Shown here: positions 7,869 to 16,829 of the stretch, in pieces | Numbering within the stretch: position 1 is the stretch's first letter | Layout of the letters: each line of letters begins with the position of its first letter | Assembly: GCF_036569345.1 (NCBI RefSeq) | Contig: NZ_DATCQT010000154.1 | Location: forward strand, 1 to 64,000 | Length of the DNA stretch: 64,000 nucleotides | Direction of reading: 5' to 3' | From: Clostridium_AD sp036569345 | Lineage (GTDB): Bacteria > Bacillota > Clostridia > Clostridiales > Clostridiaceae | Program-made: the position numbers and the translations under genes | The notes under the pieces: generated by a model | Seen by the model: the letters and a program-made list of their open reading frames with translations, nothing else | Databases searched by the model: none | Told to the model about the DNA's origin: nothing

Positions 7869-10418
7869 ATGAATTTTTTAAAAGTAGCTGGGAGAGATAT
7901 TTCAAGCATATTTAGAAATAGATTTATACGGGTATCAGTAATAGCAATTATTATAGTTCCACTTTTGTATAGTTTACTTTATCTTGATGCGTTTTGGGAC
8001 CCATATGCAAGGATTAAGGATATGCCAGTTGCTGTAGTTAACCAAGATAAAGGAAGTATAAAGGACGGAGCAAAAGTTAATTATGGGCAAGATTTAGTAA
8101 ATAATCTTAAAGAGAAACAAGCAGTAGGTTGGAAGTTTGTTACAAAAAAACAAGCTGAAGATGGGGTTAAGGGTAAGGACTATTATGCTATGTTCATAAT
8201 TCCTGAAGATTTTTCAAAAAATGCTTTAAGTTCAACTAATGGAAAACCAGAGCAAGCTACTATATTATATAGTGCAAATGAAAAGAAAAATTTTTTAGCA
8301 GCACAAATAAATGGTAAAGTTTTAGATCAGATTAAATCAGAACTAACCAAAAATATGACTAAGGAATATACAACAGCAGTATTTGACAGTTTATATGTAA
8401 TTAAAGATGGTATGAAAAAAGCTTCTGATGGAACTAAATCTCTCGCTGACGGTTTGATTACCACAAAAGATGGTACGAGTAAGTTAAAAGATGGAGCAGG
8501 AAAGCTTAATGGTAATGTTCCACAAATGGTAGATGGTGTAGGTAAATTATTAGTGGGTTCTAATACATTAACTAGTAAACTAGGAGAGCTTAAAGCTCAA
8601 GTACCTACAATGGTAAGTGGAGTAAATCAGCTTTATGGTGGATCAGATCAGCTAAATAATGGGTTGTTGCAACTTAATAATCAAGTACCAACTATGGCAG
8701 CAGGGGTGCAAACGCTGAGTGAGGCATATAAAACTCAAATTGTACCTTCAACTGGTAAACTTAAGGATGGAGCAGCACAACTTGCTAAGGGACTGGAGGA
8801 TGCTAAAGGGGGAGTAACTCAGTTAGCAGATGCATCAAATAGTTTAAATGATGGCTCAAAACTGCTTACAGATGGCTCAGGGAGACTTATCGTAGGATAT
8901 GATCAAATGAAAGTAGGAATAAGTGGTCTTAAAGATGGAAGTTTAAAAGTTGCGACTGGAGTTGATGTTTTAGTAGATAACACTAAAAAATCTCAAACAT
9001 CATTGCAGCAAGCGGTAGATTCTCAGCTGGAAGCATATTTAAAAGCCAATCCAGATGCAAGGAAAGATGCAAATATGCAAGGCTTTTTATCTACACTAGC
9101 TTCATTAAATAAAGCATTTACAGATGAAAATAACCTAGCTATGATGAGTGAACTTCGAACTGGGGCCCATAAAGAATCAGAAGGAGTTACGCAACTTCAA
9201 GAGGGTTCCTCAGATTTTATAAGCGGTTCGCAAAAATTTGAACAAAGCGCTGCTACTTTTGCAGTAGGTGCAGATCAGTTTTCAAAAGGGGCTGGAACAT
9301 TTTCGCAAAAGACAGGTACAGCAGTTGTTGCAGCAAATCAAATTAGCGGGGGTCTTGATAATCTATATTTAGCTATGAATGGTGAATTTGGAAACGGACT
9401 TTCACAAATTAATGATAAAGTTCCAGCTTTAACGGAGGGTGTTTCAAAGTTAACTGTAGGTTCAGTGGCTTTATTAGGAGGGCTTGAAAAGCTTAATCAA
9501 AAGATGCCAGCTCTAGCAGATGGAACATCAAAACTAAGTGCAGGTTCAGAGCAACTTACACAAGGAATTAGTACTTTAAATGGGAAATTACCAGAGTTAA
9601 AAGACGGTGTAAATAAGCTATATGATGGTGCTAATAAATTAGATAATGGAATGATAAAATTAGCTGATGGTTCTATGGAACTTAATGTAAAGACTACACA
9701 AGGGTATAATGACCTTAACGGTAGTTTAAAAAATGACAGTAAAACTATGGCAAACACATTCTCAGAGCCGGTAGTTATTAATCAAAAGCCAATAAATTCT
9801 GTTAAAACTTATGGTGAAGGGTTTACCCCATATTTCATTCCATTATCATTATGGGTAGGTGCTTTAATGATGTTCTTTGTAATTACGGATAAGGTAGATG
9901 AAGACATTGCAGCAAGCCCAGCTTCTGTAGTAGCTGGTAAATTCTTATCATATGGGGCAATAGGATTTATGCAAGCAGTACTTGCAAGTGGAGCTGTAAT
10001 GTTATTAGGGCTTAGACCTCAAAATGTATTGTTGTATTTCTTATTTAATATTTTCTTATCTTGTGTATTTATAGCAATTATTCAATGTATGGTATTCCTG
10101 CTTGGGCAAGTAGGAAGATTATTGTCAATTATATTGTTAATTCTTCAACTAACTTCTTGCGCTGGTACATTCCCAATAGAAATTGTACCTAAATTGTTTA
10201 AGGTTTTAAATCCATTTATGCCATTTACGTATGCAGTATCTGGATTAAGAGAAGCAATATCAGGTGTTGACTATGGAGTGTTTACAAAAGACGTGACAGT
10301 GCTTGCAATAATATTATTTGTGTTTTTGTTTACATCCATATTAATGAAAGGACATGCGGATAAGGCACAAAAATTTATACAAGAAAGAAAAGAACAAGCA
10401 GCGAATATGACAACATAA
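7869..10418 (+). CDS. YhgE/Pip-type membrane protein with long repeat domain
   Basis: An 849-residue protein of the YhgE/Pip family: one N-terminal membrane segment (about residues 21-40), a very long extracellular region (about 41-640) of repeats such as LxDGxxxLxxG, and a C-terminal ABC-2-like membrane domain of about six helices (about 650-830). Family members include the phage infection protein Pip of Lactococcus and ESX-associated proteins; the general role is membrane-linked export or surface exposure, still poorly defined. Control by the adjacent TetR gene is likely. Confidence 0.88.
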   Translation: MNFLKVAGRDISSIFRNRFIRVSVIAIIIVPLLYSLLYLDAFWDPYARIKDMPVAVVNQDKGSIKDGAKVNYGQDLVNNLKEKQAVGWKFVTKKQAEDGVKGKDYYAMFIIPEDFSKNALSSTNGKPEQATILYSANEKKNFLAAQINGKVLDQIKSELTKNMTKEYTTAVFDSLYVIKDGMKKASDGTKSLADGLITTKDGTSKLKDGAGKLNGNVPQMVDGVGKLLVGSNTLTSKLGELKAQVPTMVSGVNQLYGGSDQLNNGLLQLNNQVPTMAAGVQTLSEAYKTQIVPSTGKLKDGAAQLAKGLEDAKGGVTQLADASNSLNDGSKLLTDGSGRLIVGYDQMKVGISGLKDGSLKVATGVDVLVDNTKKSQTSLQQAVDSQLEAYLKANPDARKDANMQGFLSTLASLNKAFTDENNLAMMSELRTGAHKESEGVTQLQEGSSDFISGSQKFEQSAATFAVGADQFSKGAGTFSQKTGTAVVAANQISGGLDNLYLAMNGEFGNGLSQINDKVPALTEGVSKLTVGSVALLGGLEKLNQKMPALADGTSKLSAGSEQLTQGISTLNGKLPELKDGVNKLYDGANKLDNGMIKLADGSMELNVKTTQGYNDLNGSLKNDSKTMANTFSEPVVINQKPINSVKTYGEGFTPYFIPLSLWVGALMMFFVITDKVDEDIAASPASVVAGKFLSYGAIGFMQAVLASGAVMLLGLRPQNVLLYFLFNIFLSCVFIAIIQCMVFLLGQVGRLLSIILLILQLTSCAGTFPIEIVPKLFKVLNPFMPFTYAVSGLREAISGVDYGVFTKDVTVLAIILFVFLFTSILMKGHADKAQKFIQERKEQAANMTT

Positions 10419-10420
10419 TA

Positions 10421-10459
10421 AAAAACACATGCCACTTGTGAAAGTTGGCATGTGTTTTT
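10421..10459 (+). terminator. Terminator after the yhgE-like gene
   Basis: 14-bp stem (10421-10434 with 10446-10459) with T-run, directly after the stop codon. Confidence 0.9.
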
Positions 10460-10564
10460 AAATTTCGTTAAATCATCACCTGCGGTGCTGCAATATTAAC
10501 GACTTCAGAAGGAAATTTATACGTCTACTAAAGTTTTATTTTTATTATAGTATGGAACTGTAAC

Positions 10565-11470
10565 TTAAAAAGTAGTAGGTTTTCCTTCTGAAATGTCGTT
10601 AAACTTTTTTCTGTATCCGCACTTTCTACATAACTCTTCAACTACTTCTCGTCTCGAAAATCCATTAAAAATGTTATTAGCCCTATCACTTTCAATTATT
10701 TGTGAAAAGTTTGTTTTATGAATATTGCCTAGATTAATTATACCTTCTCCATCAAGGCAACAAGGGACTACTGTTCCATCTACTAATATGGCTACTTGGT
10801 TGCGAAGACCATAACAAAAACCGGGGCTATTATCTTCTGCGGCTAATAAATCTGGCCACTGAAATTCATGATCTTGATTTAAATATAATTTGTCTTTGAT
10901 TTTAATACCCCTACCTGGGAGTATTTTTTCTTCAATTTTATAAGAGAAATTGAATGCAGTTTCAATTACAGAAAGTAAGTCACGATTTTTCTTAGCCTTA
11001 ATATTTGTAGTATTATCCTTATCTAAATTCCATAATCTTAAAGAAAATAAAGTATCTGTTTTATTTATAGATTGTTTAACAAAGGAAATAATATTATTAA
11101 TATATTCATCTTTATTAGAAGCACCTTCATTTCCATCGAAACTGTGTAAGGAGAAATTAATTTGTCTTAGTGAAGGTTTCAGCATTATTTTGTTTTGAAC
11201 TTTGCTTATTAGGGTTCCATTTGTGGTTATGTTAACCTTAAAACCTTTTTCATAGCTTATATCTAAGAGTTCATCCAGTTTAGGATGTAGAAGAGGTTCA
11301 CCTTTAACATGAAAATATATATAATCTGTATGTGGTTTTATTTGATCTAATATTTTGATGAAGGTATCTAATTTCATAAATTCAGGTTCTCTACATGTTT
11401 TAGGGCAAAAATTGCAGGAAAGATTACATACATTTGTGATTTCTATATAAAATTTTTTAAATCTTTTCAT
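10565..11470 (-). CDS. Radical SAM/SPASM-domain protein
   Basis: A 301-residue radical SAM enzyme. The cluster motif CNLSCNFC (C15, C19, C22) binds the 4Fe-4S that cleaves S-adenosylmethionine; a KGEPLLHP segment matches the GGE motif position. Additional cysteines (FCYG, VPCCLDGEG and LCRKCGY) form a SPASM-like auxiliary cluster region. The start is set at the ATG with TTGGAG 8 bases upstream; an in-frame ATG 18 bases earlier has no site. SPASM proteins often modify peptides, but no precursor peptide gene is evident beside it, so the substrate is unknown. Confidence 0.85.
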   Translation of the reverse strand: MKRFKKFYIEITNVCNLSCNFCPKTCREPEFMKLDTFIKILDQIKPHTDYIYFHVKGEPLLHPKLDELLDISYEKGFKVNITTNGTLISKVQNKIMLKPSLRQINFSLHSFDGNEGASNKDEYINNIISFVKQSINKTDTLFSLRLWNLDKDNTTNIKAKKNRDLLSVIETAFNFSYKIEEKILPGRGIKIKDKLYLNQDHEFQWPDLLAAEDNSPGFCYGLRNQVAILVDGTVVPCCLDGEGIINLGNIHKTNFSQIIESDRANNIFNGFSRREVVEELCRKCGYRKKFNDISEGKPTTF

Positions 11471-11690
11471 CTGAGATACTCCAATCATAACTAGACTTTA
11501 GTTGATTTACATAAGAAACTATAATACTTATAATAAATCAAAACTACACAACTACTTAAATCAATTACATGATGTAGTCAAAAATATAATAACATAGTTT
11601 TTCATTTTAATCTTTATCTAAATATATAAATGAATAATATTTTATTATAAAGCTAAAAATAGAATAAACATCTAAAAGGAGGAATAAAAA

Positions 11691-12026
11691 ATGGCGTTAT
11701 TAGGAAATCCATTCATTGCAAATGTACCAAAACAAATGTCAGATAAAGAGTTAGCACAGGCGATTAGAGTAGATATTGCTGGTGAAATTGAAGCAGTTAT
11801 CGTTTATGAAGCTCATGTTATGTCTACAGCTGATGAAAGGGTAAAAAAGGTTTTGCAAGAAATTGCAAATGAAGAAAAAAGGCATGTTGGTCAACTTGAA
11901 GAAGTTTTATATATGTTATCTCCAAATGATTCTCAATTTATTGAGGAAGGTAAACAAAAAATTAAAGATCAGCAGTCTAATGATAAAGATTTTCATATAG
12001 CTATGAGAAACGCTACTTTAAGATAA
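11691..12026 (+). CDS. Rubrerythrin/ferritin-like diiron protein
   Basis: A 111-residue helical protein with ferritin-like iron ligands: IAGEIEAVIVYEAHV (first helix Glu residues) and IANEEKRHVGQLEEVL (the E-x-x-H pair). Such short two-helix proteins occur in the rubrerythrin or encapsulated-ferritin groups and dimerise to form the diiron site. Strong AAAGGAGG site. It stands alone and ends at a bidirectional terminator shared with the convergent DTW gene. Likely role: oxidative-stress protection or iron storage; no encapsulin shell gene is in the window. Confidence 0.8.
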   Translation: MALLGNPFIANVPKQMSDKELAQAIRVDIAGEIEAVIVYEAHVMSTADERVKKVLQEIANEEKRHVGQLEEVLYMLSPNDSQFIEEGKQKIKDQQSNDKDFHIAMRNATLR

Positions 12027-12062
12027 GTTTATAATATAATTATCTTAGATAGCATAATAATT

Positions 12063-12092
12063 AATTTTTGCCATCCTTTGTTGGCAAAAATT
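12063..12092. terminator. Bidirectional terminator between convergent genes
   Basis: 11-bp stem AATTTTTGCCA/TGGCAAAAATT with an 8-base loop; T-rich on both strands. It serves the ferritin-like gene and the DTW gene, whose stop lies inside the 3' arm. Confidence 0.8.
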
Positions 12093-12732
12093 AATTTTTA
12101 TTAGAAAGTTTGTGGCCACTTAACCCAGCCTTATAGCTCTTTAAAAATAAATTGTAAAACTCATCTACTATTTGTGAATTTTCAACCTCACCACTTATTT
12201 TTAATATTTCTATTGCCGATTCGATTGTGCATAGATTACCATCCTGCACACCTCTTCTTAAATCATATTTAGATTTAAAATCCGGCTCTAATGAAATAAT
12301 CGGTATATTATCTAGATAGGCACTTCTCCTAAATATTTTTCGGGCTTCCTTCCATGTACCATCTATAATAATAAATGCAGGAATTTTCCCTGTATTTTTA
12401 TATTCAACTTTTCGGATCGCAGTTTCAGAATTTTCTATAGGAAAAAGTAAGAAGGGTTCATATAGTTCATTAATTAAATTTGATACTAACTTTTCAGGTA
12501 TCTTTGTTCTTTCCCAAAGAAAAATCTCTGTTGAAGTTGGATTAATTATCTCCAATAGTCTTGCTGTATTAGAGGCCCTATAAAATTCTTTTTCCGTAGA
12601 CAGAATCCAAATCTTAACATAAGTTTTTATTTTAGATGATTTATCACAAATGCAATTTATAATAGGCAAACCACACTTATTACAACTATCATATAGACTT
12701 GTTATTTGTTTTACTTTATAAATTGAATTCAT
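12091..12732 (-). CDS. DTW-domain tRNA-uridine aminocarboxypropyltransferase
   Basis: A 213-residue DTW-domain protein. Visible motifs are the zinc-like CNKCGLPIINCIC near the N-terminus, the signature DGTW followed by KEARKIF, and the later TIESAIE segment. The family (TapT/DTWD, formerly YfiP) transfers an aminocarboxypropyl group from S-adenosylmethionine to uridine in tRNA. The ATG is preceded by AGGAGG. Single-gene transcript. The RNA target position is taken from family knowledge. Confidence 0.87.
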   Translation of the reverse strand: MNSIYKVKQITSLYDSCNKCGLPIINCICDKSSKIKTYVKIWILSTEKEFYRASNTARLLEIINPTSTEIFLWERTKIPEKLVSNLINELYEPFLLFPIENSETAIRKVEYKNTGKIPAFIIIDGTWKEARKIFRRSAYLDNIPIISLEPDFKSKYDLRRGVQDGNLCTIESAIEILKISGEVENSQIVDEFYNLFLKSYKAGLSGHKLSNKN

Positions 12733-12890
12733 ATGTCCTCCTAAAATTCTTTTATGTTACAACTCAAAGCTCCATATTATATAAAAAACATCTTAATTTC
12801 TTATAAGTTTAAATTAATTAAAGAATTATTATACCATAAACGAATTAGAGAACATAACAACACCTAATTTATAATATAAATAATGTATGC

Positions 12891-13385
12891 TTAATTAAGT
12901 ATCCATATAGCATAATTTAAAACTCCAGCAAAGGACACCCAAGCAATATATGGAATCATAAGATAAGCTGCAGGTTTGTCTATCCTATAAAACTCAAAAG
13001 TAGTTAAAAGAATAAATACTAATAGTAGAAGTAACTCTAAAAAAGCTATTGCATATAGTCTAAATCTAAAAAATATAATAGACCAAAGAAAATTTAAAAA
13101 TAACTGTATTCCATATAAAGTTAATGTTTTTTTTACATCCTCGCCTGATTTGCCTTTCATCCAAATTCTATAAGCGGCTATAGCCATTAAAAAGAATAGT
13201 ATTGTCCATACTACAGGGAAAACCCATCCGGGAGGTGAAAATGCAGGTTTATTAAAATTTTCATAGGCGTTTGATGAGTTCATACTCAAAAATCCACTTA
13301 AAAGACCTACACCTTGTGCTAACAAAACACTAACAATAAGAGCAACAACATTTTTTTTACCGTCTACCTTAAAGATATTAAACAT
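12891..13385 (-). CDS. tspO: TspO/MBR family membrane protein
   Basis: A 164-residue, Trp/Phe-rich membrane protein with five predicted helices. Family hallmarks include the KPAFSPPGWVFPVVWTILF segment, LNFLWSIIFF and the C-terminal WVSFAGVLNYAIW. TspO proteins bind porphyrins and other hydrophobic ligands and are linked to stress responses. A site of AAGGAAGAT type precedes the ATG. No functional partner is adjacent. Confidence 0.92.
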   Translation of the reverse strand: MFNIFKVDGKKNVVALIVSVLLAQGVGLLSGFLSMNSSNAYENFNKPAFSPPGWVFPVVWTILFFLMAIAAYRIWMKGKSGEDVKKTLTLYGIQLFLNFLWSIIFFRFRLYAIAFLELLLLLVFILLTTFEFYRIDKPAAYLMIPYIAWVSFAGVLNYAIWILN

Positions 13386-13730
13386 ATTTTATCTTCCTTT
13401 CTATGATTATTTTAATAGAGTTCTCAGTAATAATTTGTTATATTTGAATTACAGTTATTTATATTGTATTTATTTAAGGGTTATTTTATACCAATAAGAG
13501 TTTTAGTAATTGGTGAAGTATGCCCATTTCTTTAATTACAAAATATCGTTAAATAAGTAAATAATTCTTAAAACATAGTAAATACTATATAGTATGGATA
13601 TATAAAACTATATTATCAAAAGGGTATAGGAAACAGTTACAAGATTTTTTTATCTTGACATAGATTACAAAAATATATATACTTTGACTATCAAACTAGT
13701 TGAAAATCTAAGCAAAGGGAGAGGATAATT
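13386..13730 (+). promoter_or_regulatory. Regulatory region with FabT-like operator over the -10 element
   Basis: In this 345-bp gap the recognisable promoter is TTGACA (13655-13660), 17-bp spacer, TATACT (13678-13683). A palindrome TTTGA-CTA-TCAAA (13683-13695) overlaps the last base of the -10 element. The same arrangement stands before fabT, so the downstream gene is probably in the FabT regulon. The rest of the gap is AT-rich with nothing else I can support. Confidence 0.8.
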
Positions 13731-14804
13731 ATGAAGTTACCTCCTTTAAAAATTGGAGAATTAATAGCAAGTATTCCTATAATTCAAGGCGGTATGGGGG
13801 TAGGGGTATCTCTATCAGGCCTAGCATCAGCCGTTGCCAATGAAGGCGGAATTGGGATAATATCTACTGCTCAAATTGGATATAGAGAAAAGGACTTTGC
13901 AACCAATGCAAAGGAAGCAAACAAAAGAGCACTGAGAAATGAAATTAGACGCGCTAGAGAATTAAGTCCTAAGGGAATAATTGGGATAAATATCATGGTA
14001 GCTATGAATAATTATGATGAATTAGCAACAGTTGCTTTAGAAGAAGGTATAGATTTAATAATATCTGGTGCAGGTCTTGCACTTAATTTACCTAAAGTAG
14101 CAAAAGGATTTAATACTATGATTGCACCTATAGTATCATCAGCAAAGGCAGCTACAGTTATATCAAAAATGTGGGATAGAAAAAACAATTGTGCCGCAGA
14201 TTTAATTGTTGTTGAAGGCCCTGAGGCCGGGGGACATCTTGGTTTCTCTATGGAATCATTAGTGGAAAAACAAACACAAGACTTAAAGGAAATAGTTAAA
14301 GAAGTTATTGAAGCAATTAAGCCTTTTGAAGAAAAGTATAATAAAAAAATTCCTGTAGTAGCTGCTGGCGGAGTTTTTACTGGAGCAGATATTGCTGGGT
14401 TTATAAAAATTGGGGCTGCGGGTGTGCAAATGGCAACGAGATTTGTAGCTACTGATGAATGTGATGCTAGTTTAGCTTTTAAAATGGCATATATTAATTC
14501 AAAACAAGAGGACATAAAGATAGTAAAGAGTCCTGTAGGTATGCCAGGAAGAGCTCTTAACAATAAGTTTATGAAGGATGTTATAGAAAAGGGTTGCAAA
14601 GTAAATAAATGCTATTTATGCATAAAGGAATGTAATCCTAAAACAACACCTTATTGTATTACAGAAGCGTTAATACAAGCAGTAACAGGTAACTTAGATA
14701 AGGGTCTTATTTTTGTGGGAAGCAATGCATATAAAGTGAATAAAATTGTGACCGTTAAAGAACTTATGAATGAACTAGTGACAGAGGCAGAATGTATCCT
14801 TTAG
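13731..14804 (+). CDS. Nitronate monooxygenase/FabK-like FMN enzyme with Cys-rich C-terminus
   Basis: A 357-residue TIM-barrel flavoenzyme of the nitronate monooxygenase (2-nitropropane dioxygenase-like) family, related to FabK. Seen: IPIIQGGMGVGVSLSGLASAVANEGG at the N-terminus (given here in parts: QGGMGVG, SAVANEGG), VEGPEAGGHLGF, and GAAGVQMATRF for phosphate binding of FMN. Residues about 285-310 carry five cysteines (KGCKVNKCYLC, KEC and PYC), not present in the FabK at 16.8 kb, which could bind a cluster. The promoter shares the FabT-like operator, suggesting a role with fatty-acid metabolism. GGGAGAGG site upstream. Confidence 0.82.
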   Translation: MKLPPLKIGELIASIPIIQGGMGVGVSLSGLASAVANEGGIGIISTAQIGYREKDFATNAKEANKRALRNEIRRARELSPKGIIGINIMVAMNNYDELATVALEEGIDLIISGAGLALNLPKVAKGFNTMIAPIVSSAKAATVISKMWDRKNNCAADLIVVEGPEAGGHLGFSMESLVEKQTQDLKEIVKEVIEAIKPFEEKYNKKIPVVAAGGVFTGADIAGFIKIGAAGVQMATRFVATDECDASLAFKMAYINSKQEDIKIVKSPVGMPGRALNNKFMKDVIEKGCKVNKCYLCIKECNPKTTPYCITEALIQAVTGNLDKGLIFVGSNAYKVNKIVTVKELMNELVTEAECIL

Positions 14805-14855
14805 TTTTATATGTTTGAATTTTGTGTAAAATTATTCAAATTTATGGTAAAAATA

Positions 14856-14902
14856 TTGACAAATAACCATCTCATAGATATACTTTGATTATCAAAGTAT
14901 AT
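14856..14902 (+). promoter_or_regulatory. Fab operon promoter with perfect FabT-like palindrome
   Basis: -35 TTGACA (14856-14861), 17-bp spacer, -10 TATACT (14879-14884). A perfect palindrome spans 14878-14902 with 12-base arms, ATATACTTTGAT and ATCAAAGTATAT, around one T. Its left arm contains the entire -10 element, so repressor binding must exclude RNA polymerase. FabT of Firmicutes binds TTTGA-N3-TCAAA palindromes, so autoregulation of fabT and control of the operon follow. Confidence 0.88.
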
Positions 14903-14949
14903 GTAATTTAAAGTATCTGAAAATCGAAGTATGGGAAATGGTGATAAAT

Positions 14950-15396
14950 ATGAGGAAATCTGTTGGGGTTGTAAATGAACTTTTAGTAGAGTCCTTTAGC
15001 GATATATCACAGATAGAACAGCAGGCACTTAAAGAAGGTCTACTTAAAGATATAACTGTAACTGAAATACATACTATTGATGCAATAGGAATGTACAAGT
15101 ACAGAACTATGTCACAGGTAGCTCAGGATCTTAGAATCACTGTAGGGACTCTTACAACGGCTATCAATAAACTGTTGAAAAAAGGTTATGTTGATAGAAA
15201 AAGAGGGGAAGAAGATAGAAGGTCAGTAATGATTGCACTTACTAGAAAAGGCAAACTCGCCTATAGAATACATGATAAATTTCATTCTCATATGGTGCAT
15301 GCAACTATAGATTGTCTAAGTGAGGAAGAGGAAGAGGTATTGATAAAATCTTTAGAAAAATTAAATGCTTTCTTCAGAGAAAAATACAAACTATAA
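14950..15396 (+). CDS. fabT: MarR-family fatty-acid regulator FabT
   Basis: A 148-residue winged-helix protein of the MarR family: LLVESFSDISQIEQQAL at the N-terminus, helix-turn-helix TMSQVAQDLRITVGTLTTAI and the wing DRKRGEEDRRSVMIALT. First gene of the fab operon, immediately followed by fabH, which is the standard FabT position. The ATG at 14950 is preferred because GGTGA lies 5 bases upstream; in-frame ATG and GTG codons 9-12 bases earlier are possible. FabT represses fab genes, usually with acyl-ACP as co-repressor. Confidence 0.9.
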   Translation: MRKSVGVVNELLVESFSDISQIEQQALKEGLLKDITVTEIHTIDAIGMYKYRTMSQVAQDLRITVGTLTTAINKLLKKGYVDRKRGEEDRRSVMIALTRKGKLAYRIHDKFHSHMVHATIDCLSEEEEEVLIKSLEKLNAFFREKYKL

Positions 15397-15420
15397 AGTT
15401 AGTTGAAAGGGGGAATAAGT

Positions 15421-16404
15421 ATGAATGAGGTACAAATAATTGGTACAGGAAGTTATGCACCTCTAAACATAATGACAAATAATCAATTATCAGAAATTGT
15501 AGATACTTCTGATGAATGGATATTTACTATGACAGGTATAAAGGAAAGACATATATCTACTGGTGAAAACACATCTGACTTAGCTACAAAAGCCGCATTC
15601 GAAGCATTAAAGGATGCAAATGTTAAAGCTGAAGATATAGATTTGATAATTGTTGCAAGTACATCACCAGATCAATTTGTTCCAGCCACAGCATGTATAG
15701 TTCAAGGAAATATTGGGGCAGATAATGCTATGGCTTTTGATATATCAGCAGCATGTACAGGATTTATATTTGCACTTAATATAGCAATGCAATTCCTTAA
15801 AACAGGTCAGCGAAAAAGAGCATTAATAATAGGCGCTGAGGTACTGTCGAAAATTGTTGATTGGACAGATAGAAACACTTGTATACTCTTTGGAGATGGG
15901 GCAGGTGCTGCAATACTTGAGGTAGGTACTAAAAGAGGAATTATTTCTATAAATTCAGCTTCAGAAGGTAAAAAGGCAAGATTTTTAACTTGCCCAACTG
16001 TAGATGTAAAAAATACTTTTACAAAGGGAACTGAAAATTTTAAAGCAATAATAGGCATGGATGGTAAAGAGATTTTTAAGTTTGCAGTGAAAACTATTGC
16101 AAGTAGTACAAATAAAATCTTAATGGAAAATGACCTTACGTTAGATGATATTAAGTATGTGGTTTGCCATCAAGCAAATTACAGAATAATAGAGTTTGTT
16201 GTTAAAAAATTGAAGGCTGACAAAGATAAGTTTTTTGTGAATCTAGATAGATATGGGAATACTTCAGCAGCAAGTATAGCCATAGCTTTAGACGAAATGA
16301 ATAAAAAGAACTTATTGAAAGCTGGAGATAAAATTATACTTGTAGGCTTTGGTGGTGGATTAACCTACGGAGCTTCATTAATAGAATGGACAATTAGTAA
16401 ATAA
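15421..16404 (+). CDS. fabH: 3-oxoacyl-ACP synthase III
   Basis: 327 residues. Condenses acetyl-CoA or a branched acyl-CoA with malonyl-ACP to start fatty-acid synthesis. The catalytic triad is visible: C112 in AACTGF, His in VCHQAN and Asn in YGNTSAAS. The start is the ATG with AAGGGGG upstream; an in-frame codon 18 bases earlier lacks a site. 24 bases after fabT, so same operon. Confidence 0.96.
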   Translation: MNEVQIIGTGSYAPLNIMTNNQLSEIVDTSDEWIFTMTGIKERHISTGENTSDLATKAAFEALKDANVKAEDIDLIIVASTSPDQFVPATACIVQGNIGADNAMAFDISAACTGFIFALNIAMQFLKTGQRKRALIIGAEVLSKIVDWTDRNTCILFGDGAGAAILEVGTKRGIISINSASEGKKARFLTCPTVDVKNTFTKGTENFKAIIGMDGKEIFKFAVKTIASSTNKILMENDLTLDDIKYVVCHQANYRIIEFVVKKLKADKDKFFVNLDRYGNTSAASIAIALDEMNKKNLLKAGDKIILVGFGGGLTYGASLIEWTISK

Positions 16405-16424
16405 AATATTAGGAGGAATTAATA

Positions 16425-16655
16425 ATGGTATTTGAAAAAGTTAAAAGTGTAATAGTTGAACAATTAGGAATAGACGAGGCAGAGGTTAAAATGGAGGCAA
16501 AATTTGCAGATGATTTAGGTGTAGATTCTCTTGAAATATTTGAAATAGTTATGTCACTTGAAGAAGCTTTTGAAATAGAAATACCCAATGAAGATATAGA
16601 AAACATTAAAGATGTAAAAGGAATTGTTAAATATATAGAAGAAAAACTTAAATAA
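16425..16655 (+). CDS. acpP: Acyl carrier protein
   Basis: A 76-residue acidic helical protein with the phosphopantetheine site DSLE (S35 in GVDSLEIFEIV). It carries growing acyl chains between the Fab enzymes. Strong AGGAGG site; 20 bases after fabH. A hairpin with T-run follows before fabK, which would let acpP be expressed above the genes downstream. Confidence 0.96.
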   Translation: MVFEKVKSVIVEQLGIDEAEVKMEAKFADDLGVDSLEIFEIVMSLEEAFEIEIPNEDIENIKDVKGIVKYIEEKLK

Positions 16656-16732
16656 TAAAATTAAGGGTTAGATGGTTAGAGAGATGATCTACCAAGTACA
16701 TTAAAATTTAATTTACTTGAGTATGTCAAAAG

Positions 16733-16776
16733 GCATATATTACATGAAATGTTCTTTTAGTAATATATGCTTTTTT
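16733..16776 (+). terminator. Intra-operon terminator/attenuator between acpP and fabK
   Basis: 11-bp perfect stem GCATATATTAC (16733-16743) with GTAATATATGC (16760-16770), then TTTTTT. It has all features of an intrinsic terminator, yet no clear new promoter was seen before fabK, so partial read-through is likely. Confidence 0.8.
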
Positions 16777-16829
16777 CTATAATCATCTGACTCTAACTAT
16801 ATGTTTTTAAGGAATCAAGGAGGGGTAAA

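Noticed and set aside
10565..11470. Radical SAM gene as part of a peptide-modification (RiPP) cluster
   Set aside because: No precursor peptide, transporter or peptidase gene of that type lies beside it.
14012..14599. 195-codon antisense frame within the nitronate-monooxygenase-like gene
   Set aside because: No ribosome site, low-complexity composition and fully inside a well-supported gene on the other strand.
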